Of a stretch of 64,000 nucleotides of DNA, positions 32,257 through 40,558 are shown piece by piece. Location of the stretch: positions 1,860,001 to 1,924,000 of the forward strand of contig OY843611.1 of NCBI GenBank assembly GCA_963692995.1, written 5' to 3'. The first letter of the stretch is position 1; the number at the start of each line of letters is the position of its first letter. The translations under genes and the position numbers were made by a program. The notes beneath the pieces are model-generated. The model was given only the letters and a program-made list of their open reading frames with translations, was not told the DNA's origin and did not search any database. The DNA is from Bin87 sp963692995. GTDB taxonomy: Bacteria > Chloroflexota > Dehalococcoidia > Lucifugimonadales > UBA3495.

Positions 32257-33675
32257 TTACCGGGTTGACCAAACGGCAATGCCGCCTCCGGCGATGTCCT
32301 GCAACCCCCCGCCGATGGCGGTCTCCGCAACGTACACCCGGGCCCCGCCGGCGCCGCTCCCGTTTCGTCTCTCGGACAGATATTGTTGCGTACCCGATAC
32401 TACCAGCGCTGATCCGTCGGGCGCCCACGGCGAATGGCTCCGGGAATACTGATCGAAAAAGGCCAGCATCAAAAAGGTCTCCCCGCTGGGAGAAAAGCGC
32501 AATCCCCCTACTGCCTCGCCGCCGTCGCCGGGAATCGAACCACCGTCGCTACCCTTGGCAAGACGCCATTCCATCGTCCGATCTTCCTCGTTCAGCGCAA
32601 CCCAGGCCAGCCGCGTCCCCTTCGGTTCCCAAAAAAAGCCCAGCACCCAGTCGTCTTCTTTGACCACGCTCTCCACGCTCCCGTCGGCAGACACCACCCG
32701 CAGCCTCCGATAGGCGGGCGAGCCCTCCACCTGCCGGTCGGCAACGGCTATGGTTTGGCCGTCATTAGACCACAAGAACGCGCACGTACCCTCCACTTCG
32801 GCCAACCGCAATGGAGCGTAGTCCGGTTCGGCCGGTCGGCCTACCCAAAGGGCTTCGCTGTCCCCGCCCGGGGCCGACCAAACCAAGCGCGACCCGTCCG
32901 GCGACCAGGCCGGGGTTCGGAAAGACCGCGAGTTACTCACGGCCTGCACGGTCACGGCGCCAGGAGCATCATCCAAGCGGAAAACCGATACCTCCTCGCC
33001 ACTGTGGACCGCCAACGCCGCGCCATCCGGAGACCAGTCGAAGTACAACGGCGCGCCGCGCTGCACCAGCAGCGGCTCAGCCGGCCCCGCAGCGCCGGCC
33101 CCTGGTACGGCATCTACTACAAACAGCGTCAGTCCTTCCGGCGTTGCGGCGGTCACGCCCAGCCGTCCGCCGTCGGGAGACCACTGAACATAATGCGGCG
33201 TGCCGTCGGCAATGGTCAACGGAGCATCGTTAACGAATACCGCCCCGCCTAATCCGGTTGAAGCCTCCAGCGATTGCACGCTGATTTCCGCGTCGCTGGG
33301 CGAGGTGCCCGTGATCAACGACACCGCAATCCGCTCGCCATCCGGCGACCACACCGGCCAGCTGTAAATCCGGTCTCTGCGCTCGGGTTGCGCCAATATG
33401 CCGGACGCCCGGGCCACCGTGCCCGATGTCAACAAACGACGGTCGGTCCCGTCGGGATTGACCGTCAACAATTGGCCGTCGGAATCGATGTAGGCGATGC
33501 GGTTGACCGGCATGGTTAATACAGTTCCCGTAAGTTCCGCCGAACCCGACGCGCACGCTAGGGCCGCCCAGAATACCGCCGCCATCGCCAGGAACGTAAG
33601 GTCCCGAAGCCGGGCCGTGATCAGTGCGCACCTTGCCGACTGCGCCGCCGGCAACGGTGTTTCCAGCGTGTGCAT
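32257..33675 (-). CDS. TolB/WD40-like beta-propeller lipoprotein
   Basis: A 472-residue extracytoplasmic protein. The N-terminus has Arg residues, a hydrophobic stretch (LTFLAMAAVFWAALAC) and a plausible lipobox Cys. The mature part contains repeated WSPDG blades (PVWSPDGERIAV, VQWSPDGGRLGV, FDWSPDGAALAV, PAWSPDGSRLVW, PWAPDGSALVV), as in TolB-like and WD40-like propellers, which mostly bind other proteins. The start at 33675 is uncertain because the Shine-Dalgarno is distant. It precedes the lipoprotein and exporter genes on the same strand by 59 bases and may belong with them as an envelope complex, which is an inference. Confidence 0.8.
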   Translation of the reverse strand: MHTLETPLPAAQSARCALITARLRDLTFLAMAAVFWAALACASGSAELTGTVLTMPVNRIAYIDSDGQLLTVNPDGTDRRLLTSGTVARASGILAQPERRDRIYSWPVWSPDGERIAVSLITGTSPSDAEISVQSLEASTGLGGAVFVNDAPLTIADGTPHYVQWSPDGGRLGVTAATPEGLTLFVVDAVPGAGAAGPAEPLLVQRGAPLYFDWSPDGAALAVHSGEEVSVFRLDDAPGAVTVQAVSNSRSFRTPAWSPDGSRLVWSAPGGDSEALWVGRPAEPDYAPLRLAEVEGTCAFLWSNDGQTIAVADRQVEGSPAYRRLRVVSADGSVESVVKEDDWVLGFFWEPKGTRLAWVALNEEDRTMEWRLAKGSDGGSIPGDGGEAVGGLRFSPSGETFLMLAFFDQYSRSHSPWAPDGSALVVSGTQQYLSERRNGSGAGGARVYVAETAIGGGLQDIAGGGIAVWSTR

Positions 33676-33830
33676 TGGGCTAACGGTAGCATCCCCCAAC
33701 CCAATTATCAATCGCCAGCAAACCAACTCCCGTCCTGATCTATACGCGGAATTACCGGGCAATTGTGTTTCCGTCCCGGTAAACGGAGCATCTTCTCGGG
33801 ACGCCCGACCAAGTTCCCGGAGTTTATTTG

Positions 33831-33839
33831 TGGTTTAAT
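33831..33839 (+). promoter_or_regulatory. Extended -10 promoter for cobQ
   Basis: TGGTTTAAT lies 40 bases before the cobQ GTG, and the leader carries GGGGGA near 33868. I looked for a cobalamin riboswitch in 33676-33878 and saw none. Confidence 0.5.
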
Positions 33840-33878
33840 GTCGGGAGATAACCAATTTTATGACGACGGGGGACCAGC

Positions 33879-35462
33879 GTGATCCGGGAGAGAACCAACA
33901 CAGACGCGGAACGCGCCACCGCCGGCCGGGTGCTGATGGTACAAGGCACGGCGTCCCATGTCGGCAAGAGCGTGCTCGTGTCGGCTTTGTGCCGGATGCT
34001 GCGACAAGACGGCCTCCGCGTCGCGCCTTTCAAGGCGCAGAATATGTCCAACAATTCCTACGTCACTCCCGACGGCGGGGAGATTGGCCGCGCTCAAGCC
34101 GTTCAGGCCGAAGCCGCCGGGGTGGACCCCCGTGTGGAGATGAATCCGGTATTGCTCAAGCCCGAAGCGGACAGTCACGCCCAGGTAGTCCTCATGGGTC
34201 GCCCCCTCACCTCCGCCCGCGCCCGTGATTATTTCGACCTCAAGTCCACCCTCTGGACATCGGTAACCAAATCCCTCGATACCTTGCGCAGCGAATATGA
34301 CGTAGTGGTTATCGAAGGCGCTGGCAGCCCCGCGGAAATCAACCTGAAAGCCACCGAGATCGTCAACATGCGCGTCGCCTTATACTCGGGCGCGCCGGTG
34401 CTCCTCTGTGGTGACATCGATCGCGGCGGCGTATTCGCTTCCCTTGTCGGAACCTTGCAACTGCTTGACGACGCGGAACGGGACGCCGTAAAAGGTCTGC
34501 TCATCAACAAGTTCCGCGGGGACGTTTCCCTGCTGCACGACGGGTTGACCTGGCTGGAAGATTACACCGGGAAGCCCGTGGTAGGAGTGGTGCATCACTT
34601 CCGGGACATCCACATCCCGGAAGAAGACTCGGTGGCTCTGGACATTACTCCGCCTCATTCCCCCGCCCCGGACGTACTGGACGTCGCCGTGGTGCAAGTG
34701 CCGCACATTTCCAACTTCGACGACTTCGACCCCCTGGCCCGCGAGCCGGGGATAGGCCTTCGCTACGTGCAGCACGGCGACCGGCTGGGAGACCCCGACC
34801 TGGTGATACTCCCCGGCAGCAAGACCACCATTCCCGACCTCCTGTGGATGGAGCGGCAAGGGTTGTCCCATGCCGTAACAACCGCATTCGCCCGCGGCGC
34901 CGCCATCATAGGCATCTGCGGGGGATACCAGATGCTGGGCCGGACACTGTTGGACCCGGATCGAATTGAATCAACCATCGGCGCGGCGGACGGGCTTGGC
35001 TTGCTCCCATTGGTGACCACCTTTGCGGGAACTAAAGAAACCCACCGGGTTCAAGCCACCGTAAGGAACGAGGCTGCGGCGGCCGGCGGCCTGCTAGCCG
35101 GCGCGGCCGGCGAAACGGTAGTCGGTTACGAGATCCACATGGGCCGCACCCTTGGGGAAGACATCGTGCCTCCCTTCGCGGTGTTCGATCGCGCTGATGC
35201 CGCCGTCACCCCCGAAACCGCGCTGGACGGCGCCTTGGCAACCACCGGGCGCGTCTTGGGAACCTACATCCACGGCTTGTTTCACAACGCCGGCGTCCGC
35301 CGCGCCCTTCTGCGCGAGCTGGCCCGCCGGAAAGGCGTGACTTTGCCCGCCGGCGTGGACGTCGCCCGTGATCGGGAGTACGACCGCTTGGCCAACTGGG
35401 TACGCTCCAGTCTCCGTATGGAGCTGGTGTACGATATGATCGGGATGACGCCGGATCCATGA
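33879..35462 (+). CDS. cobQ: Cobyric acid synthase CobQ/CbiP
   Basis: CobQ amidates four carboxylates of adenosylcobyrinic acid diamide using glutamine and ATP. The 527-residue protein has the MinD-like P-loop region VQGTASHVGKSVLVSALCR, the family motif FKAQNMSNNSYVTPDGGEIGRAQA, and a glutamine amidotransferase domain with Cys347 in GICGGYQMLG and the His in YIHGLF. All catalytic features look intact. The GTG at 33879 follows GGGGGA. cobU overlaps its end by four bases (ATGA) and a PduX-like kinase follows, giving a short late-corrinoid operon. No early cobalamin ring genes appear in the window. Confidence 0.95.
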   Translation: MIRERTNTDAERATAGRVLMVQGTASHVGKSVLVSALCRMLRQDGLRVAPFKAQNMSNNSYVTPDGGEIGRAQAVQAEAAGVDPRVEMNPVLLKPEADSHAQVVLMGRPLTSARARDYFDLKSTLWTSVTKSLDTLRSEYDVVVIEGAGSPAEINLKATEIVNMRVALYSGAPVLLCGDIDRGGVFASLVGTLQLLDDAERDAVKGLLINKFRGDVSLLHDGLTWLEDYTGKPVVGVVHHFRDIHIPEEDSVALDITPPHSPAPDVLDVAVVQVPHISNFDDFDPLAREPGIGLRYVQHGDRLGDPDLVILPGSKTTIPDLLWMERQGLSHAVTTAFARGAAIIGICGGYQMLGRTLLDPDRIESTIGAADGLGLLPLVTTFAGTKETHRVQATVRNEAAAAGGLLAGAAGETVVGYEIHMGRTLGEDIVPPFAVFDRADAAVTPETALDGALATTGRVLGTYIHGLFHNAGVRRALLRELARRKGVTLPAGVDVARDREYDRLANWVRSSLRMELVYDMIGMTPDP

Positions 35463-36034
35463 GCGTTATCCATTTTGTTCTGGGCGGTATCCGATCCGGC
35501 AAGAGCGCTTATGCTGAGCAACTGGCGGGGCAATTGGCCGGCAAACGCGGCGTGACCTACCTGGCTACCGGCGTAGCAACCGATCCGGCAATGGAAGAGC
35601 GCATTCGCCAGCATCAGGAACGGCGACCGGATCAATGGCAAACCCTGGAGGCGCCGCTCAACCCGGTGGGTGATTTGCAGAAATCGCGCGGCAGCGCCGG
35701 CGACCAGTCCGTATTGTTATTGGATTCGTTAGACGGATGGGTCGCCAACCTGCTCATTGAACACGAAGCAACCCCCGCCGCCGAACTCACCGCGCGGACC
35801 GTTGGCGCAGTACGTCGCTTTGTAGCATTCGTGCGTGAGATCGACTCGGATGCCGTGATTGTGAGCAGCGAGGTAGGGCACTCCCTGGTCGCCACGTCAT
35901 CGCTGGGCCGGCAGTTTCAGGATCTGCTGGGCGCGGTCAATCAAGCGGTGGCGACGGCGGCGGATTCCGTCACGCTGGTGGTGGCCGGTATCCCCGTGCC
36001 TATCAAATCCCTCTCCCTTGACCGGAGGGGGTAA
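35459..36034 (+). CDS. cobU: Adenosylcobinamide kinase/guanylyltransferase CobU
   Basis: CobU phosphorylates adenosylcobinamide and then transfers GMP to it, activating the corrinoid for nucleotide-loop assembly. The 191-residue protein carries the P-loop GGIRSGKS (residues 9-16), YLATGVATDPAMEERI, HQERRPDQWQTLE with the guanylylated His, LLLDSLDGWVANLL and VVSSEVGHSLVATSSLGR. All signature motifs are present, with a slight change from the usual DCLTLW to DSLDGW. It is translationally coupled to cobQ by ATGA overlap and is followed by the PduX-like gene after 19 bases. Confidence 0.94.
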   Translation: MSVIHFVLGGIRSGKSAYAEQLAGQLAGKRGVTYLATGVATDPAMEERIRQHQERRPDQWQTLEAPLNPVGDLQKSRGSAGDQSVLLLDSLDGWVANLLIEHEATPAAELTARTVGAVRRFVAFVREIDSDAVIVSSEVGHSLVATSSLGRQFQDLLGAVNQAVATAADSVTLVVAGIPVPIKSLSLDRRG

Positions 36035-36053
36035 TGAGTGAGGGTGGAGACTG

Positions 36054-36962
36054 TTGAGCGAATTCATCGGCGCCGCCACCGCGCTGGCTCCCGGCACCTG
36101 TGGCGAACTCGTGCAGGGCATGATCGGTGATGTTGACTTTCTGGTCACCTGCCCCATCAACCAATTCTCTCGCGTCACGGTTGCCCTGAGCCCTCAGGCG
36201 GCAGCAGTGGCGGACCGGATACGCGGCGTTGACCATCTCCCCAAAACCCGGCAGGCCGTGGCGCAGACGTTGTCTCGACTGGAACGATGCGCCGGCATGA
36301 CCATGTTATCTGCCCAGGTGACCGTGGCAAATCCAATCCCGGTCGGCAAAGGCATGGGCAGCAGCAGCGCTGACATCACCGCAGCGGTGTGGGCTACTGG
36401 GCGCGCCGCCGGTATGAACCTGCCCCCCGCAACCATCGCCGACATCGCGCTTGCCGTGGAACCCACCGACGGCCTGATGTTCCCGGGCGTCGCGCTCTTC
36501 GACCACCGCAAGGGGCGCATCGCCGAACCCTTGGGCCCGCCGCCGCCTCTGGAAGTCATCGTAGTTGATCGCGGGGGACATCTGGACACCCTGGAATTCA
36601 ACCAAACCGACCGCACCGAACATTGGCGTTCGTTGTCCGCTTCCACCGAGGAAGCGCTACAGCTGGTTCGGGAGGGTATCCGACGTTGCGATCCCGGGCT
36701 GGTGGGACGGGGCGCCACCATCAGCGCCCAAGCCGGACGACCCGCCGACTCCGGCCCACTGGTAGAACGTGCGGCAGAGTTTGCCCGGGAAATCGGCGCC
36801 GTCGGAGTCAACGCAGCCCACAGCGGCACCGTGGTGGGCATACTCCTGGACGCCCGCCAGCGGCAGAGCAAGCCGGCCCTGCGCCGGGCCCGCGAGGCTT
36901 TCCCCGACGCCGCCGACCTCCAGCATTTCCGGGTAATCGGCGGCGGCGTGCGGGAGCGGTAG
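36054..36962 (+). CDS. pduX: PduX-like GHMP kinase (probable L-threonine kinase)
   Basis: A 302-residue GHMP-family kinase. The N-terminal APGTCGELVQG and the ATP-binding PVGKGMGSSSADI (GHMP motif 2) match PduX, which phosphorylates L-threonine to supply the aminopropanol linker of cobalamin. The C-terminal GVNAAHSGTVVGILL is motif 3. The TTG start at 36054 follows GGAG closely. Its position after cobQ and cobU supports the cobalamin role over mevalonate or homoserine kinases, which share the fold. cobD, the next enzyme for the linker, is not in the window. Confidence 0.85.
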   Translation: MSEFIGAATALAPGTCGELVQGMIGDVDFLVTCPINQFSRVTVALSPQAAAVADRIRGVDHLPKTRQAVAQTLSRLERCAGMTMLSAQVTVANPIPVGKGMGSSSADITAAVWATGRAAGMNLPPATIADIALAVEPTDGLMFPGVALFDHRKGRIAEPLGPPPPLEVIVVDRGGHLDTLEFNQTDRTEHWRSLSASTEEALQLVREGIRRCDPGLVGRGATISAQAGRPADSGPLVERAAEFAREIGAVGVNAAHSGTVVGILLDARQRQSKPALRRAREAFPDAADLQHFRVIGGGVRER

Positions 36963-37076
36963 CCCGAAGCGCCGCATGGCATTGACGGCCTCACCGAAAT
37001 TGCGCGCCGCCGCGCCGGACTGTCCGCTTCCCGGCATTCTCGCTTGCCTGCAAATGCCGGGAAATGTCAACGGAAC

Positions 37077-38153
37077 CTAGAACGGACAGTCGATGCCCAG
37101 CTCTCCGCAGGTGTCGTGGAACCAGTCCACCACTTCCTGGTGCAGCGGAATGCCGGCCACCCGGCGGATCTCCTCCATCTCGGCCTCCGGTTGCCCGGCG
37201 ACCAGGACCCGTTCCTCACCGGGAGCCGGGCGCGTTGACTTCATCATTTGCAGCCACTCGTCCATCTGATCCTTGAAGTGATCCGGGTCGTCGAATCCGG
37301 CAACGTTGTATGCAGCGACATAGTGCCCAAAATTGGGCCGTCCGGGGACGGCGCCGTATCCGAACCCAGTGAGGACGCCGGCCAAAATGTCCACCATGCA
37401 CGACAGCCCGTAGCCCTTATGGGAGCCGAGCTCACGGGTGCTGCCCAGCGTCAGTAGGGTGTAATTGTCCGGCGCGTCGGCCTCTTCCATGATGGGGTTG
37501 CCCGCGGCGTCGGCCAGCCAGCCGGGTTCCAGCTTCACGCCAAGGCGACGGGCTATGCCAACCTTGTTGCCGGCTACGGTGCTGGTAGCCGCGTCGAATA
37601 CGAAGGGCGCCTCGTTGCGGGAAGGCACGGCTATGGCGATGGGGTTGGTGCCCAAACGCGGTTCCGCTCCGAAAGTCGGCACCACCGAAGGCGGGCAGCT
37701 TGTCATGCAGACGCCGATCATGTCGTGCTCCAGGGCCATCATGGCATGGTACGACGCCATCCCCAGGTGCCGGGCGTTGCCGATGGTCACCATACCCACT
37801 CCCACATCCGACGCCTTGCGAATGGCCATCTCCATCGCCTTGGGCGTGGTGATAATTCCCAGGCCCCGGTCGGAGTCGATGCTCGCAGTGCTCGGAGTTT
37901 CGCGCACGACGCGAACGTTTGGCATGGGGTTGATCTGGCCGCTGGTATAGCCGTTCACGTAGCTGCGCAGCATATTCGAGACCCCATGCGAGTCGACCCC
38001 CCGTAAGTCCGCCAGCACCAGCACGTCCGCTCCCAGTTGCGCGTCCTCCGGCGGCACTCCCATCTTCTCGAACACCGCGGCCACGGTGGACTTCAGATCG
38101 TCCCCCGGAACCATCGTAGCCTCGTCCAGACTAACGCGAAACTTGGGCAGCAC
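37077..38153 (-). CDS. Malate/L-lactate dehydrogenase (Ldh2) family protein
   Basis: A 358-residue member of the Ldh2/MDG family, which reduces or oxidises 2-hydroxy acids (malate, L-lactate, L-sulfolactate, ureidoglycolate) with NAD(P). The catalytic motif LRGVDSHGVSNMLR (with its His) and GMVTIGNARHLG, FGAEPRLGTNPIAIA and GSHKGYGLS are present. GTG at 38153 has GGGGAGG 6-7 bases upstream. It is divergent from the M42 peptidase gene; promoters at 38197-38220 face both ways. Substrate cannot be told from sequence, and sulfolactate is a possibility in marine Chloroflexota. Confidence 0.92.
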   Translation of the reverse strand: MLPKFRVSLDEATMVPGDDLKSTVAAVFEKMGVPPEDAQLGADVLVLADLRGVDSHGVSNMLRSYVNGYTSGQINPMPNVRVVRETPSTASIDSDRGLGIITTPKAMEMAIRKASDVGVGMVTIGNARHLGMASYHAMMALEHDMIGVCMTSCPPSVVPTFGAEPRLGTNPIAIAVPSRNEAPFVFDAATSTVAGNKVGIARRLGVKLEPGWLADAAGNPIMEEADAPDNYTLLTLGSTRELGSHKGYGLSCMVDILAGVLTGFGYGAVPGRPNFGHYVAAYNVAGFDDPDHFKDQMDEWLQMMKSTRPAPGEERVLVAGQPEAEMEEIRRVAGIPLHQEVVDWFHDTCGELGIDCPF

Positions 38154-38196
38154 GGCTCACCTCCCCACCGCCCGGCCAGGGCGGCTGTGCAGTGTC

Positions 38197-38220
38197 TATA
38201 ATACGGACGGCAGTATAGCA
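38197..38220. promoter_or_regulatory. Divergent promoter region
   Basis: On the minus strand TGCTATACT (38220-38212) is an extended -10 for the dehydrogenase gene. A second, symmetric element at 38197-38203 reads TATAAT on the plus strand and TATTAT on the minus strand, so it could fire in both directions. Confidence 0.5.
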
Positions 38221-38268
38221 CCCCAACACCTTCCCGGTTTGCCCATCCGTCCCTTGCAATGGCACAAT

Positions 38269-38302
38269 GGGGCCAACCCAATCACCGGGGCCAACCCAAT
38301 CA
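38269..38302 (+). repeat. 16-bp direct repeat, period 18
   Basis: GGGGCCAACCCAATCA is repeated exactly at 38269-38284 and 38287-38302, in the leader of the M42 peptidase gene. Confidence 0.6.
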
Positions 38303-38389
38303 ATTGACGGCGGGAGATCTGCTCCCCGGTTTCACGGCTCCGGTATGGAGCCTATTCCGCTGGCAGAAATAATGCAGGGCTTGATTGCT

Positions 38390-39520
38390 ATGAACACCAA
38401 CAAACTCGACGGCAACAAACTCGACTACAACGGTCGGGCGCTAAACTTTCTGGCCCGCTTGGGCGCGCAGCCGGCCGTAGCCTTCCACGAGAACGGGGTG
38501 GCAGCCGCCGTGCGCACTGCGCTAACTGAGATCGGCGTTTCCTGGCGCACGGACGATTTCGGCAACATCATCGCCCGCATCGCCGGCGCGGACTCCGCAA
38601 AGCTCCCGCCCATCGCCTTCATGGCCCACATGGACCACCCTGGTTTCGAGATAGTGGGCCGCGACGGCGACTACCTCGTTGGACAGGCCCTGGGCGGCGT
38701 CCCTGCGGGGTCCTTCGTCGCCGGAGTCCCCTTGCACCTAATCCTGCCCGGCGGCCGGCGTGTCCCTGCCGAAACCGTCGGGCCCCACGGCGGCGAGCGA
38801 GAACGACAAGCAACGATCCAGGTTTCCGGCGCTCCGGACGCAAACATCCCGATACCCTCCGCCGCCGTTTTTGACCTCCCCGATTTCAGCATCGAAGATG
38901 ACCGCATCGTGATGCGGGCCGCCGACGATCTGGCCGGCTGCGGTTGCATCCTGACCGCCCTGTCGGCCCTGCGCGACGATCCGCCGGCCGGCGACGTGTA
39001 CGGCGTGTTCACCCGCGCTGAGGAAGTCGGACTAGTCGGAGCCCGCCTGCTCGCCGAGGCCGGAACCCTGCCCGCCGATACGCTGGTCGTGTCTCTGGAA
39101 TCCTCCCGAACTTTGCCCGGCGCGGAAATCGGCGGCGGCCCGGTCATACGGGTGGGCGACGCCGGCAGCACCTTCGATTCCGACGCCGAGTCCGCCCTGA
39201 TCCGGGCCCGCGAGATACTGACCGCGCAAAACCCTGATTTCCGATGTCAGCGTCAGTTGATGAGTGGAGGCGTCTGCGAGGCCAGCGCATTCCTGGCCTA
39301 CGGCTATCGCTCCACCGGCGTCGCCTTTCCCCTGGGCAACTATCACAATGGCGCCCCGGACGGCTCCATCGCCGCCGAGTATATTCACCACGACGATTAC
39401 CTGAACGGAGCCGCTCTGATCACCGCTGCCGCCCAGCAGGTTCCCAACCGCTGGGATACCGCGTTCAGCCGCCGGATCCGGCAAGTGCCCGACGGCATGC
39501 GCGCCCGGCTGGGCGGGTGA
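38390..39520 (+). CDS. M42 family metallopeptidase
   Basis: A 376-residue zinc/cobalt aminopeptidase of the M42/M20-like class. Metal-site signatures are FMAHMDHPGF (His and Asp), MRAADDLAGCG (bridging Asp), FTRAEEVGLVGA (catalytic and ligand Glu) and YIHHDDY (late His). The family trims peptides in the cytoplasm. Three in-frame ATGs (38345, 38372, 38390) compete; I prefer 38390 because upstream residues are unconserved, but the ribosome binding site is weak for all. It has a long leader with a tandem duplication. No peptide transporter gene is directly adjacent. Confidence 0.87.
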   Translation: MNTNKLDGNKLDYNGRALNFLARLGAQPAVAFHENGVAAAVRTALTEIGVSWRTDDFGNIIARIAGADSAKLPPIAFMAHMDHPGFEIVGRDGDYLVGQALGGVPAGSFVAGVPLHLILPGGRRVPAETVGPHGGERERQATIQVSGAPDANIPIPSAAVFDLPDFSIEDDRIVMRAADDLAGCGCILTALSALRDDPPAGDVYGVFTRAEEVGLVGARLLAEAGTLPADTLVVSLESSRTLPGAEIGGGPVIRVGDAGSTFDSDAESALIRAREILTAQNPDFRCQRQLMSGGVCEASAFLAYGYRSTGVAFPLGNYHNGAPDGSIAAEYIHHDDYLNGAALITAAAQQVPNRWDTAFSRRIRQVPDGMRARLGG

Positions 39521-39583
39521 GAACCGAGTCTGCTGACACCGCTGATCGTTAACGATACCCGGAGTTAAACCGGAGGTACGCCA

Positions 39584-40459
39584 ATGCCTGATTTCAACAC
39601 TGGAGCCGTCAACGCAAACGGAATCAACTTTCATTACCTGGAAATGGGCGAGGGCCCGTTGGCCCTTTGTCTCCACGGGTTTCCCGACCATGCTTATTCC
39701 TTCCGCCACCTTCTGCCCGACCTGGCCGCTGCCGGCTTTCGGGCCGTCGCCCCTTTCATGCGTGGCTACGCCCCCACCGCGGCTCCGGCCGACGGACGCT
39801 ACCACTCCGCCCTGATGGCTCGCGATGCCGTGGAACTAATCGGCGCATTGGGAGCGGATCGGGCTTACCTCATCGGCAACGACTGGGGCGCCGGCGCTGT
39901 CGTCGGCGCTACCGCCTTGGCCCCCGAAAAGGTCATCAAACTGGTGACCATTGCTTCCGGACGGGTTGACCGCGAGCTGTCCCGGAACTTCCAGTACCTC
40001 CAGGGCACCTGGCACGGTTTCTTCTTCCAGCTCCCCTCCGCCGAAGAAGTGGTTGCCCACAACGATTACGCCTTCGTCGAGGAGTGGTGGCGTTGGGCCT
40101 CGCCGGAGTGGGACATCCCGGCGGAAGCCCTGGAGAGCATCCGGTCAACCTTCCGCCAGCCCGGCGTGGTCCAGGCCGCCTTGGGTTACTACCGCGCCCG
40201 CTACGACCCTTCGCAAGTGGATGACCAGGTCCGGGCCGACCAGGCCGTCATCTCCGCCGGCCCGATACGAGTGCCTACCCTCGCCCTGCACGGCACGCGC
40301 GACCGACCCAAACGGCTGGAGTCCTTCCTGAGTTCCGGCATGTACTCCTACTTCGCCGGCGGACTGGAAAAGGTCATCATTCCCGGCGCCGGCCATTTCA
40401 TGCACCAGGAGCGTCCCGAACTGGTCAACCCGAAAATCCTGAAGTTCCTGCAACGCTAG
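39584..40459 (+). CDS. Alpha/beta hydrolase, epoxide hydrolase/dehalogenase-like
   Basis: A 291-residue alpha/beta hydrolase. LHGFPDHAYSF holds the oxyanion region, the nucleophile is Asp100 in IGNDWGAG rather than a serine, and the catalytic His271 is in GAGHFMHQE. An aspartate nucleophile is diagnostic of epoxide hydrolases, haloalkane dehalogenases and fluoroacetate dehalogenases. The cap domain (residues 130-220) is Trp-rich (FVEEWWRWASPEWD). GGAGG lies 8 bases before the ATG. It is convergent with an unrelated-subfamily epoxide hydrolase and ends just before a GC-rich palindrome. Confidence 0.87.
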   Translation: MPDFNTGAVNANGINFHYLEMGEGPLALCLHGFPDHAYSFRHLLPDLAAAGFRAVAPFMRGYAPTAAPADGRYHSALMARDAVELIGALGADRAYLIGNDWGAGAVVGATALAPEKVIKLVTIASGRVDRELSRNFQYLQGTWHGFFFQLPSAEEVVAHNDYAFVEEWWRWASPEWDIPAEALESIRSTFRQPGVVQAALGYYRARYDPSQVDDQVRADQAVISAGPIRVPTLALHGTRDRPKRLESFLSSGMYSYFAGGLEKVIIPGAGHFMHQERPELVNPKILKFLQR

Positions 40460-40480
40460 GGCCGGCCGTCAAGCCGGTCG

Positions 40481-40507
40481 CCGGGGCGGGTTTCAAGCCC
40501 GCCCCGG
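40481..40507. terminator. GC-rich palindrome between convergent genes
   Basis: CCGGGGCGGG (40481-40490) pairs with CCCGCCCCGG (40498-40507) over TTTCAAG. It is nearly the same palindrome as the one after argB (8338-8368) and likewise lies between convergent genes, so it may be a mobile element used as a two-way terminator. Confidence 0.6.
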
Positions 40508-40558
40508 TTGGATCCCGGCTTCCGCCGGAATAGCGACGCCAGAATAGCGACGCCGTAT

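Noticed and set aside
33676..33878. Cobalamin riboswitch before cobQ
   Set aside because: I could not find the conserved B12-box or the expected paired regions by eye; a covariance scan would decide.
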